Assembly: GCA_004557975.1 (NCBI GenBank)
Contig: SFEV01000049.1
Location: forward strand, 1 to 23,905
Length of the DNA: 23,905 nucleotides
Reading direction: 5' to 3'
Origin: Lachnospiraceae bacterium
Lineage (GTDB): Bacteria > Bacillota > Clostridia > Lachnospirales > Lachnospiraceae
Under the pieces are notes generated by a model. That model had not been told where the DNA came from. It saw only the letters and a program-made list of their open reading frames with translations, and made no database searches. The position numbers and the translations under genes are program-made. Below are positions 8,456 to 15,648 of this stretch, in pieces; positions within the stretch are counted from its first letter, which is position 1, and the number at the start of each line of letters is the position of its first letter.

Positions 8456-8866
8456 TCAGACAAGGCTTTTGCACTGATTGTAACAGTATTCTATAATATT
8501 TTTGCGTGTAACAATTCCGATAAATATTCCGTTATCATCAATAACCGGAACAAAATTCTGATTCATGGAGGTCATAATCAGATCCTCAATATTGCAGTTG
8601 ACATTTACCGGCTGATTGTCCCTCTTGCGCTGCAGGGTACGGATTTTGATATCTTCAATCTCATGCAGATCCACCGTCTGACGTCGTTTCAGCTCCCACA
8701 GAATATCTCCCTCTGTCAGCGTCCCCACGTATGCGCCCGCATGATTGATAATCGGAACTGCGCTGTACTTGTGATACTCCATCTTTTCCATTGCCTGACG
8801 GACAGAGTAGTCATCAAACAGATACATAACCTCGCTCTTCGGGGTGAGATAAAAAAGTATATTCAT
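8456..8866 (-). CDS. Two-CBS-domain protein
   Basis: A stand-alone CBS pair (Bateman module) of 136 residues. CBS1 lies at about 10-65 (VRQAMEKMEYHKYSAVPI, GTLTEGDILWEL) and CBS2 at about 75-133 (VNCNIEDLIMTSMNQNFVPV, GIVTRKNIIEY). Such modules bind adenine nucleotides or related ligands and usually report energy state. No catalytic or DNA-binding domain is attached. The ATG at 8866 is chosen because AAAGGA sits six bases upstream; the frame continues upstream to 8965 but with no ribosome site and a composition unlike a CBS protein. The target is unknown and neighbours give no clue. Confidence 0.88.
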   Translation of the reverse strand: MNILFYLTPKSEVMYLFDDYSVRQAMEKMEYHKYSAVPIINHAGAYVGTLTEGDILWELKRRQTVDLHEIEDIKIRTLQRKRDNQPVNVNCNIEDLIMTSMNQNFVPVIDDNGIFIGIVTRKNIIEYCYNQCKSLV

Positions 8867-9153
8867 AACGCATCCTTTCCTGATTGTCTGATATAATGCA
8901 CAACAGGCATCTCTTTTTTGCCCGTTATTTACCTCAATTTTACCATACATAGCCTGGCACTTCAATAAAGCAGAGAGAATTTCACTTTTTCTTAAGGCAA
9001 ATTTAGAAACAGTTTATTTCTTTAAATACAAAAAATACAGATGCCAAACCGGATACATTCTCCTGATTCACATCTGCACTTCCCGCAAACTGATCTCTGC
9101 TTTCATCCCCTCCTGCTATACCCCGCTGCTGTCACCCGTCAGCCGGCTCTGTC

Positions 9154-9369
9154 TCAACAGCCGCCGGCTCTGCTATCCTCCTGACACACGATTACTTCCC
9201 TGTGAGACAGGATTTCAATCGCTATATCCACTTCAAAACCATTTCCCTTCGCCTCACATTTCTTCACAAAGCTTTGCAGCGCCTCTTCTGTTGCGAACCA
9301 AGCATGACAGGAATGGCGAAATCCATCAAATCCTACACACGTATATGTTAAAAGAAATAATTTGTCCAT
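9154..9369 (-). CDS. Small hypothetical protein, 71 residues
   Basis: I do not recognise the family. The ATG at 9369 is preceded by a near-perfect AAGGAGG five to six bases upstream, which is the main evidence that it is translated; an ATG six codons earlier overlaps that site and is unlikely. The protein starts MDKLFLLTYTCVGFDG and has a mixed alpha/beta look with Cys at 11, 21, 38 and 63, an aromatic HSCHAWF segment and an acidic amphipathic helix. There is no signal peptide or membrane segment. The 3' end overlaps an inverted repeat AGCCGGC/GCCGGCT (9141-9169) that could form a terminal hairpin. Confidence 0.6.
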   Translation of the reverse strand: MDKLFLLTYTCVGFDGFRHSCHAWFATEEALQSFVKKCEAKGNGFEVDIAIEILSHREVIVCQEDSRAGGC

Positions 9370-9576
9370 GACATCCTCCTTATCCATGCGCCCATATTCT
9401 GCCCTTTAAACGCCAGCAACAAACTCAGAAGCCGCAACGCCACACTATGTTCCTCGAACAGCAGCCCCTATACCAGGTCTGTACGCCGACAAATGGTATC
9501 CCGTCAGGGCTGTTCCGGGATGCTTCCATTCTACCGCTATTCGTCAGGACAGTCAAACACTGTTCAGAAGCTGCAA

Positions 9577-9618
9577 AGGCCTGAACCGGAACAGATTTTC
9601 TCTGTTTCGTCCAGGCCT
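9577..9618 (-). terminator. Hairpin at 3' end of the ula-type operon
   Basis: Outer arms AGGCCTG/CAGGCCT (9577-9583, 9612-9618) enclose a second stem, GGAACAGA/TCTGTTTC (9588-9595, 9601-9608; one imperfect pair), with loop TTTTC. It begins 12 bases after the stop of the last operon gene. The following bases hold only a short T stretch, so termination may be weak or factor-assisted. The rest of 9370-9630 shows no gene. Confidence 0.5.
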
Positions 9619-9630
9619 CTTTCTACTGTC

Positions 9631-10680
9631 TTATTTTTCGAGAGTATAGTAAGCTACTTCGTCAACCTCGCGGTTCGCAGCGATCATCACATCTTTTCCA
9701 TTATACGTATAATGGAATACGTTCGCAGGTCCGCGATCCTCGTCGATCAGCTCCACTGTATATCCCTTCGCTTCCCTGTCATATCGGATCGCCATCAGAT
9801 TTCGTTTCCCCTTGCGGTGTCCAACCACAAAAGCCGGGCTCCCGCACAAATCACCGCCGTAAATTGCATGCGTAAATTCCGCCGGCTCCGGAAGCTCATA
9901 TACTTTTTTATAAGCTCCGTCCATCTTCTTGTAGATGGAGACATGTTCTCCGTGGAACGGTGCCAGTACGCACAGTTCCTTCTCACCGTCCTCATCCATA
10001 TCCACGAGCACTGCATCGCTTGCCGGTTCCTCAAGCAGCGTCTCGATGGTCCACTCAGTTTCGCCTGCTGCCGGCGGAGTAAAACGGAAAATACCTTCGT
10101 TGCAGGAAATAACAGCTGTAGGCACACCATCCTCCATCACACGATAATAGCCGTGATTTTTCAGCATATTGTCCTTCAGCACAGTCAGCTCAAGCTGATG
10201 TTCCTCGTCAAATCCGGAGAGATCCTCCGGCAGCAGGGCTGCATACACCTTTCCAGGCATGCTCCAGTCCTCTTTGAACTCATGTCCGGATTTCAGCGCG
10301 CACGCAATCAGGTACGTTTTTCCGTCTCTCGTCAGAAGGTCAAAACGGTGCACATGAGGAAGTGAAACAAGCGTGCGGACTTCCCAGTCGCCCTTTGCCT
10401 TCGGTGTCACGATCACAATCTTTGCTTCCTTTGAATCATTCGGCGAATAAAATTTGTAAGTAGAGAGATACTGGCCGTCCGTTCCCGGCACCTGCACCAT
10501 ACTCATCACTCCGCCCGGGCCGTCCCAGATCTTGTCCACCATGTTGCCGTCCAGATCAAAGAGATAACACGGATCCTGCTTCTCAGCTGCCACAAGGAAA
10601 TGATCTTTGCCCTGATAATGCAGCGGTGCTATTGCATAGCATTTATTCAGATTTGAAATGACTTTTTTTTCGATTTTCAT
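9631..10680 (-). CDS. Cytoplasmic FG-GAP/VCBS-like beta-propeller protein of the ula operon
   Basis: The 349-residue protein has no signal peptide. It consists of repeated four-strand-type segments (YLFDLDGNMVDKIW, YKFYSPND, GKTYLIACAL, YRVMEDGVPTAVISC, DAVLVDMDEDGEKELCVLAP, AIYGGDLCGSPAFVVGHR, NVFHYTYNGKDVMIAA). The pattern fits a beta-propeller; DMDEDGEKE is a Dx[DN]xDG calcium-loop motif typical of FG-GAP/VCBS blades. The ATG at 10680 has GAGG nine bases upstream and lies 11 bases after the epimerase stop; the longer frame would overlap that gene. As last gene of the ascorbate-type operon it probably acts on a pathway intermediate. Propellers of this kind can be lactonases, epimerases or dehydratases, but I cannot assign a reaction. 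Confidence 0.78.
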   Translation of the reverse strand: MKIEKKVISNLNKCYAIAPLHYQGKDHFLVAAEKQDPCYLFDLDGNMVDKIWDGPGGVMSMVQVPGTDGQYLSTYKFYSPNDSKEAKIVIVTPKAKGDWEVRTLVSLPHVHRFDLLTRDGKTYLIACALKSGHEFKEDWSMPGKVYAALLPEDLSGFDEEHQLELTVLKDNMLKNHGYYRVMEDGVPTAVISCNEGIFRFTPPAAGETEWTIETLLEEPASDAVLVDMDEDGEKELCVLAPFHGEHVSIYKKMDGAYKKVYELPEPAEFTHAIYGGDLCGSPAFVVGHRKGKRNLMAIRYDREAKGYTVELIDEDRGPANVFHYTYNGKDVMIAANREVDEVAYYTLEK

Positions 10681-10691
10681 TTGATTCTGCC

Positions 10692-11534
10692 TCACTCTTC
10701 CTGATCGAGCAAATTGCCCATCATAGTTCTGGCGAAATCGAGATCCTTTTTCCATTCCGGATTCCCGGTATACCAGAACTCCGTTACATATTTACGAATG
10801 CCAAGCTCCCATGCAGTATGTATCATATCTTTGAAATTCACATGGCCTGTGCCAAAGGGTATTTCGCGGAATTTACCCGGTACGGTTTCCTTGAGATGAA
10901 GCGCAACAAGATGTCCCTTTCCGCTTCTTAAATCCTCCAGTACATCTGTACCGTACGAAACCGCTGCGTTTGTGATATTTCCGGAATCCGGATATACATT
11001 CAGATACGTGGAATCAACAATATTGACGTATTTCATTGCTTTTTCCACCGTATTCATAAATTCGGTCTCCATCGTTTCAAAACCCAGCAGCACACCTGCA
11101 CGCGCAGCCATCAGAACAGACTTCTTCAGATTTTCTTCGAAACGCTGTTTCGTTTCTTCGGAGGAGTCCTCATAGTACACATCATATCCTGCAAGCTGAA
11201 TGATTCTCACGCCAAGATCCTCAGCCAGGGCAATCGCCTTCTCCATAATTTCCATTCCTCTTGCACAGACTTCCGGATCGTTGCTTCCAAGAGGATACTT
11301 TCTGTGTCCGCTCAGACACATGGTGCGGATCGGGACACCGATTTCCGCCATCAGACTGACAAGCTCTGTCCGCTCTTCCCGTGACATATCCAGTCTTGCA
11401 AGCTTCTCATCCGTCTCATCAATGCTGATCTCCACGTAATCATAGCCTGCCTCCTTCGCTGCAGTCAGCTTCTCCCTCCACGTAAGTTCCTTCGGCATTG
11501 CCTTTTCGTATAATCCCAGTGTGTACGCTTTCAT
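10692..11534 (-). CDS. ulaE: L-ribulose-5-phosphate (L-xylulose-5-phosphate) 3-epimerase
   Basis: TIM-barrel metal-dependent epimerase interconverting L-xylulose 5-phosphate and L-ribulose 5-phosphate, the UlaE/SgbU step of ascorbate and gulonate catabolism. The 280 residues match the family length. Diagnostic blocks are LGLYEKAMP (6-14), YVEISIDETDEKLARLD (33-49), MCLSGHRKYPLGS (72-84) and IIQLAGYDVYYE (111-122). Predicted metal ligands are E153, D183 (VYPDSGN), H213 (ALHLKET) and E252 (TEFW). GGAGG lies seven bases before the ATG. It sits 39 bases after enzyme I and 11 bases before the propeller gene, inside the operon. A related ketose-phosphate substrate cannot be excluded. Confidence 0.92.
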   Translation of the reverse strand: MKAYTLGLYEKAMPKELTWREKLTAAKEAGYDYVEISIDETDEKLARLDMSREERTELVSLMAEIGVPIRTMCLSGHRKYPLGSNDPEVCARGMEIMEKAIALAEDLGVRIIQLAGYDVYYEDSSEETKQRFEENLKKSVLMAARAGVLLGFETMETEFMNTVEKAMKYVNIVDSTYLNVYPDSGNITNAAVSYGTDVLEDLRSGKGHLVALHLKETVPGKFREIPFGTGHVNFKDMIHTAWELGIRKYVTEFWYTGNPEWKKDLDFARTMMGNLLDQEE

Positions 11535-11573
11535 GTGTTTTCCTCCCTCATATACTTTGTTATTCTGTTCTGT

Positions 11574-13253
11574 TTACAGATGCTCCATTACCTTTTCTAT
11601 TGTACTCTGGCGAAGTACCTCCTGTGCACGCTCCTTCATCGCCTCGTAAGTCACGCCGCGAAGCTGATACTTGATTCTTGACGCTCCGTTTGCAGACATA
11701 CTGAACTCGTCCAGGCCCATTCCCAGCAGAAGCGAGGAAGCCATCTCATCACCGGCAAATTCTCCGCACATACCGGCTTTTGCATTGTGTCTGTGGGCCG
11801 CCTCAATGGTATGGGCAATGGCACGCAGCACAGCCGGATGGAAGGAATTATACTTTTCGGAAATCCTGGGATTTCCGCGGTCTACAGCCAGTACATACTG
11901 TGTCAGATCATTCGTACCGATGCTGAAGAAATCCACAAGCTCGGCAAAGTCATCTGCCATCATTACAGCCGCCGGTGTCTCCACCATGATACCTACCTGA
12001 ATTTTTTTATCATATGCAATCTGTTCCTGATCCAGCTCCTTTTTACACTCCAAAAGAAGTGCATTCGCCGCCTGGAGCTCCTCCACGGAGATCATCATCG
12101 GATACATAATGCGGATATACCCGAAGGCACTGGCACGGAGAATTGCGCGAAGCTGTGTCTTAAACATCTCTGTCTCTTCAAGACACATACGGATCGCACG
12201 GTAACCGAGAAACGGATTTTCCTCCTTTGGGAACTCATAATAATCAAGTCCCTTGTCTCCTCCGATATCCAGGGTTCGAATGGTCAGCTCCCTGCCGCCA
12301 AGCAGTTCTGCCGCCTCTTTGTACGCCTCAAACTGCTCATCCTCTGTCGGAAAATGATCATTTTCCATATACAAAAATTCACTTCGGAACAGGCCAACGC
12401 CGTCAATCTGATACTTCAGGGCATTTCTGATATCTGCCGGACTCCCCACATTTGCACAGATGCTGAATTTATGGCCATCCATTGTCTCAGACGGCAGAGT
12501 GCTGAGTCTCTCCATCTCCTCTGTGAGACGGGCAAGCTCTGCCGCTTTCTCTTCGTATTCACGAATCAGTGCTTCCTCCGGCTCCAGAATGAACATGCCG
12601 CTGCCTGCATCGAGGATGGCTTTCATGCCGTTCTCCACCTCATCAAGGATCGGACCAGCTCCTACGAGGCACGGAATTCCCTGATTCTTTGCAATGATGG
12701 AAACGTGGCTTGTGACACCGCCCTCCTCTGTGACAAAGCCTGCCACAAGTTCCAGATTCATCTTTGCCGTATCAGACGGGGCAAGATCCTTCGCAACAAT
12801 AATACTCTTTTCTTTCATGGCTGCAAAGGGATTGTCCTCGATTCCCTTGAGTGCATACAGCAGGCGTCCGGAAACATCCTTCATATCTGCTGCACGCTCG
12901 CGCATGTACTCATCATCCATGCTTTCAAAAATCATGACGTATTCATCCCTGGTCTGCATCAGAGCCGCTTCCGCATTGTCACAATTTTCTCTGATCTTTC
13001 CCGTAACACCGTCATAGATGGCAATGTCGCCGGCCATTGCATAATGAGCTGCAAAAATCTCGTTCTGAGATGCCAGCTCCAGCAGGTCTTCCTGTGCTTT
13101 TGCGACAGCAGCTTCAAAGCGTTTAATTTCACTGTCCACTTCTTCCGCGGAAATTTTACGCTCATCAGCCTTTACCTCAACCGTTCTCACCACATACACC
13201 GGGGCTATTGCATAGCCCCTGGATGATGTTTTGGGTACCTTCCATTCTTTCAT
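11574..13253 (-). CDS. ptsI: PTS enzyme I (phosphoenolpyruvate-protein phosphotransferase)
   Basis: Takes phosphate from phosphoenolpyruvate and passes it to HPr. The 559 residues contain an HPr-binding helical domain (about 20-140), the phosphohistidine swivel domain with active His183 in GGVTSHVSIIAKNQG, and a C-terminal PEP-binding TIM barrel with SEFLYM, TLDIGGDK, GTNDLTQY and Cys496 in GMCGEFAGDE. The ATG at 13253 follows AAGGAGG at seven to eight bases; the open frame upstream would run through the HPr gene. The N-terminus (MKEWKVPKTSSRGYAIAP) departs from the usual GI-A-S-GIA-G pattern, suggesting a paralogue. It lies 16 bases after HPr in a sugar-specific operon, so it may be a dedicated enzyme I. 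Confidence 0.95.
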   Translation of the reverse strand: MKEWKVPKTSSRGYAIAPVYVVRTVEVKADERKISAEEVDSEIKRFEAAVAKAQEDLLELASQNEIFAAHYAMAGDIAIYDGVTGKIRENCDNAEAALMQTRDEYVMIFESMDDEYMRERAADMKDVSGRLLYALKGIEDNPFAAMKEKSIIVAKDLAPSDTAKMNLELVAGFVTEEGGVTSHVSIIAKNQGIPCLVGAGPILDEVENGMKAILDAGSGMFILEPEEALIREYEEKAAELARLTEEMERLSTLPSETMDGHKFSICANVGSPADIRNALKYQIDGVGLFRSEFLYMENDHFPTEDEQFEAYKEAAELLGGRELTIRTLDIGGDKGLDYYEFPKEENPFLGYRAIRMCLEETEMFKTQLRAILRASAFGYIRIMYPMMISVEELQAANALLLECKKELDQEQIAYDKKIQVGIMVETPAAVMMADDFAELVDFFSIGTNDLTQYVLAVDRGNPRISEKYNSFHPAVLRAIAHTIEAAHRHNAKAGMCGEFAGDEMASSLLLGMGLDEFSMSANGASRIKYQLRGVTYEAMKERAQEVLRQSTIEKVMEHL

Positions 13254-13269
13254 GGCCGATCCTCCTTCA

Positions 13270-13533
13270 TTATTCACCGAGTCCGCCTGCAATCGCATCC
13301 AGCATAACCTGAAGATCTGCTTCCTCCGTCTCGCCCTCACAGATAATGTCAATCGTCGTACCCTTTGTGATTCCGGCACTCATCAGAATCAGTACGCTCT
13401 TCGGGTTAACCCGCTTTTCTCCTGCAACAATCGTAATTTCCGATCTGAGCTTTCCTGCAATTTTAGCAAGCTCAGAAGCCGGTCTCAAGTGAAGACCTGA
13501 TTTGTTATTTACTGTAATTGTACCCTTTACCAT
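13270..13533 (-). CDS. HPr-type phosphocarrier protein
   Basis: An 87-residue HPr that relays phosphate from enzyme I to EIIA. His15 lies in NKSGLHLRPAS, and Ser46 is present in VNPKSVLILMSAG, so both the catalytic site and the potential HPr-kinase site are kept. The Ser46 loop has PKSVLIL rather than the more common AKSIMGV, so it looks like a diverged paralogue. The ATG at 13533 has GGAG eight bases upstream. It sits directly before enzyme I within the ascorbate-type operon. It could be specific to this system or serve the whole cell if no other HPr exists. Confidence 0.95.
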   Translation of the reverse strand: MVKGTITVNNKSGLHLRPASELAKIAGKLRSEITIVAGEKRVNPKSVLILMSAGITKGTTIDIICEGETEEADLQVMLDAIAGGLGE

Positions 13534-13571
13534 GACTTTTTCTCCTATTCTTCTATTGCGGAATGATACCG

Positions 13572-14363
13572 TCATTCCTCCAGCGCCGCTGCGTCATTTT
13601 TGCTGACCAGATGAATCTGAATTCCTTTTTCCCTGAAAACATCCAGCACCTCTTTCGGTGCCTTTTCATCAGTCACCAGATGTGTCACCCGCTCCAGGGA
13701 ACACGTGCGGAAGCTGCTGTTGGCGCCAATCTTCGTATGATCAGCCAGCACATAAGCAGTCTTTGTGGCCCGGCGCAGCATCAGCTCATTTAAATTTACC
13801 TCGTTTGCGTTCTCCGTCGTCACGCCGCACTCCGCAGAAATACCGCTGCAGCCCACAAACGCTTTCTTTGCATACACCTTCAGAAGATTTCTCTCTGCAA
13901 ACTCACCCACCATGGCTTCCTTCGGATAGCGAAGCTCGCCTCCCGTCAGAATCACATTGACACCGGATGGATGATCACAGTTTACCGCTCTTCCATTGTT
14001 TGTAATCACGGTGACATTTTTGCTCTTTATATACGGAAGGATCTGCAGTGCCGTCCGGCTTGTGTTGATAAACAGCGTGTCATCATCATCCACCAGCGTT
14101 GCTGCATATTTCGCGATCAGTTCTCTGTACAGAGTTGTCTCGTCCTCCTGTCTTCCTGTCAGCACGCTTTCTGCAGGCATGGCGCCTCCGTAAAAGCGTG
14201 TCAGTTTTTTCTGATCCTCCAGATACTGGAGATCACGCCGTATTGTAATGGCAGAGACATTGAAAAGGGATGCAAGCACCTCGACGTGTATACCCGGACA
14301 TTCAATAATCTTATCCATGATCTGCTTTCTTCTGTTTTCTACAAATGCTCTCTCCCTTTTCAT
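13572..14363 (-). CDS. DeoR/GlpR-family transcriptional regulator
   Basis: Sugar-phosphate-responsive regulator of 263 residues. A winged helix-turn-helix occupies about 8-60 with the DeoR signature (VEVLASLFNVSAITIRRDLQ, then GGA). The DeoRC effector domain follows (about 75-240; DDDDTLFINTSRTALQIL, VITNNG, LTGGELR, VGCSGIS, LADHTKIG). The ATG at 14363 has AGAGG eight bases upstream; a GTG three codons earlier is less well placed. It lies within the operon, 24 bases after the Cof-type phosphatase and 38 before HPr, which suggests local control of the ascorbate-type genes as UlaR does in enterobacteria. The ligand is not evident. Confidence 0.93.
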   Translation of the reverse strand: MKRERAFVENRRKQIMDKIIECPGIHVEVLASLFNVSAITIRRDLQYLEDQKKLTRFYGGAMPAESVLTGRQEDETTLYRELIAKYAATLVDDDDTLFINTSRTALQILPYIKSKNVTVITNNGRAVNCDHPSGVNVILTGGELRYPKEAMVGEFAERNLLKVYAKKAFVGCSGISAECGVTTENANEVNLNELMLRRATKTAYVLADHTKIGANSSFRTCSLERVTHLVTDEKAPKEVLDVFREKGIQIHLVSKNDAAALEE

Positions 14364-14387
14364 GCATGTCACCTCTTCTTTTTTTAT

Positions 14388-15218
14388 TTACAACAGAAAC
14401 TGTTCAAATAAATACGCGACACCATCTTCCGTATTCGGTTTTGTCACAAATTCTGCCACTTTTTTTATGGCTTCACAGCCATTACCCATGGCAACCGGAA
14501 AGCCGGCCGCCTGAAGCATCGGTATATCATTGTCATAATCTCCGACTGCACAGACTTCAGAAAGTGGTATATTCAGAAGACGTGCCAGCTGAATCACACC
14601 GAGTCCCTTATTCACATCCGTGTGTGCGATATCCAGCAAACGATCCTCGGAAGAGGTATACCCTGTCTTCCGAAGCGTTCGCAGAAATTCTTCCGCCATC
14701 TTCAGCTGTCCTTCCTCCACCTCGTAAATCAGTACCTTGTAGACCTTTCTGTCTCTGATGCAGTCAAAGTTTTCATCAAAAGATACCAGAGTCATCGGTA
14801 CAATACCGTGCTCCTTGGCAATCCGGTTATACTGGTCAAATCTCTGCTTTCTTACATTGTCCGGCGAAAAAAAGCTTTCCTCCATTGTAAGTGCACAGTA
14901 ATCCAGTCTGTTTTCGCGGCAGAATTGCAGAAGCTGCAGGAGCTCTTCCTGATCCATCGGCAGATCCCACAGCGTCTTCTGACACACCGGATCCCAGATC
15001 AGTGCACCGTTTGCTGTTATAACCGGCGTCGTCAGTTCCAGATCCTTCAGATAATAATCTGTCATTGTCTGTATTCTGCCGGTACAGATTGAAAAACGGA
15101 TTCCTTCCCGGGCCGCTGCCATCACAGCAGCACGGTTGGCTGCACTGATGCTCTTATCTGCCTGCAAGAATGTCCCGTCCATATCGCAGACAACCAACCG
15201 TATTTTCTTCTTCTCCAT
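14388..15218 (-). CDS. Cof-type HAD-IIB sugar-phosphate phosphatase
   Basis: HAD phosphohydrolase of 276 residues. Motif I is CDMDGTFLQ (nucleophile and acid/base Asp), motif II the Thr in SICTGR, motif III a Lys around DVNKGLGV, and motif IV GDYDNDIPML. A C2B-type cap occupies the middle (about 85-185). The family dephosphorylates sugar phosphates, nucleotides and cofactors. The ATG at 15218 follows GGGG five bases upstream; a GTG two codons earlier overlaps the site. It is positioned between EIIB and the regulator, so its substrate is probably an intermediate of the imported sugar, perhaps to relieve sugar-phosphate stress. No enzyme of this type is in the E. coli ula operon. Confidence 0.9.
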   Translation of the reverse strand: MEKKKIRLVVCDMDGTFLQADKSISAANRAAVMAAAREGIRFSICTGRIQTMTDYYLKDLELTTPVITANGALIWDPVCQKTLWDLPMDQEELLQLLQFCRENRLDYCALTMEESFFSPDNVRKQRFDQYNRIAKEHGIVPMTLVSFDENFDCIRDRKVYKVLIYEVEEGQLKMAEEFLRTLRKTGYTSSEDRLLDIAHTDVNKGLGVIQLARLLNIPLSEVCAVGDYDNDIPMLQAAGFPVAMGNGCEAIKKVAEFVTKPNTEDGVAYLFEQFLL

Positions 15219-15236
15219 ACTCACCCCGGAAACCGA

Positions 15237-15539
15237 TCAAACGAGTCCGTGCTCTCTCATCTTTTCTTCCATCTCCTGCACAGACATAATGTTGCGCAGA
15301 CCAATCACGATCGTACCTTTCTTTTCGGCATCCTTAAACATATTTGTAAAATTCTGTGCACAGAACACTACATCATACTGGGAAGCTGCCGTCTTTCCTT
15401 CAGAAAGAGCACAGTGATGAACCTTGCCCGGCTTGATATTCAGCTTGGTCAGAACCTTCTGCATTGTCATCTTCATCATCAGGCTGGAGCCTGCTCCGTT
15501 TGCACAGCATACCATAAAGCTCATATTTTCTTTTGCCAT
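15237..15539 (-). CDS. ulaB: PTS EIIB component, ascorbate type
   Basis: Small cytoplasmic EIIB of 100 residues. The phosphocysteine loop is CCANGAGSSLMMKM near residues 11-24, with Cys12 the likely phosphorylated residue by alignment with CGNGLGSS of ascorbate EIIB proteins. Phosphate passes from EIIA to this Cys and then to the sugar. The ATG at 15539 has AGGAG nine bases upstream; the open frame before it runs through a hairpin and is not protein-like. It is the EIIB partner of the UlaA-type channel just upstream, separated by a 109-bp spacer with a strong hairpin. Confidence 0.92.
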   Translation of the reverse strand: MAKENMSFMVCCANGAGSSLMMKMTMQKVLTKLNIKPGKVHHCALSEGKTAASQYDVVFCAQNFTNMFKDAEKKGTIVIGLRNIMSVQEMEEKMREHGLV

Positions 15540-15581
15540 TGTCGTACTCTCCTTTATATGATTGTTATGATTATTTATTCT

Positions 15582-15614
15582 ACTCCGGCACTGCTCAGAT
15601 TGCAATACCGGAGT
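15582..15614 (-). ncRNA. Intercistronic mRNA hairpin between EIIC and EIIB
   Basis: In the minus-strand transcript a 13-bp stem begins ACUCCGGUAUUGC and closes fully, two of the pairs being G-U, around a 7-base loop. It lies after the EIIC stop and 43 bases before the EIIB start. No U-run follows, so it is not a typical terminator. Placement suggests an mRNA processing or stability element that sets the EIIC:EIIB ratio. Confidence 0.55.
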
Positions 15615-15648
15615 CTGTTACATCGCATTTTTTATGTTTATTTTTTCA

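Noticed and set aside
11787..13226. 479-codon plus-strand open frame opposite enzyme I
   Set aside because: Shadow of the conserved enzyme I gene; its product is rich in His, Cys and Ile without domains.
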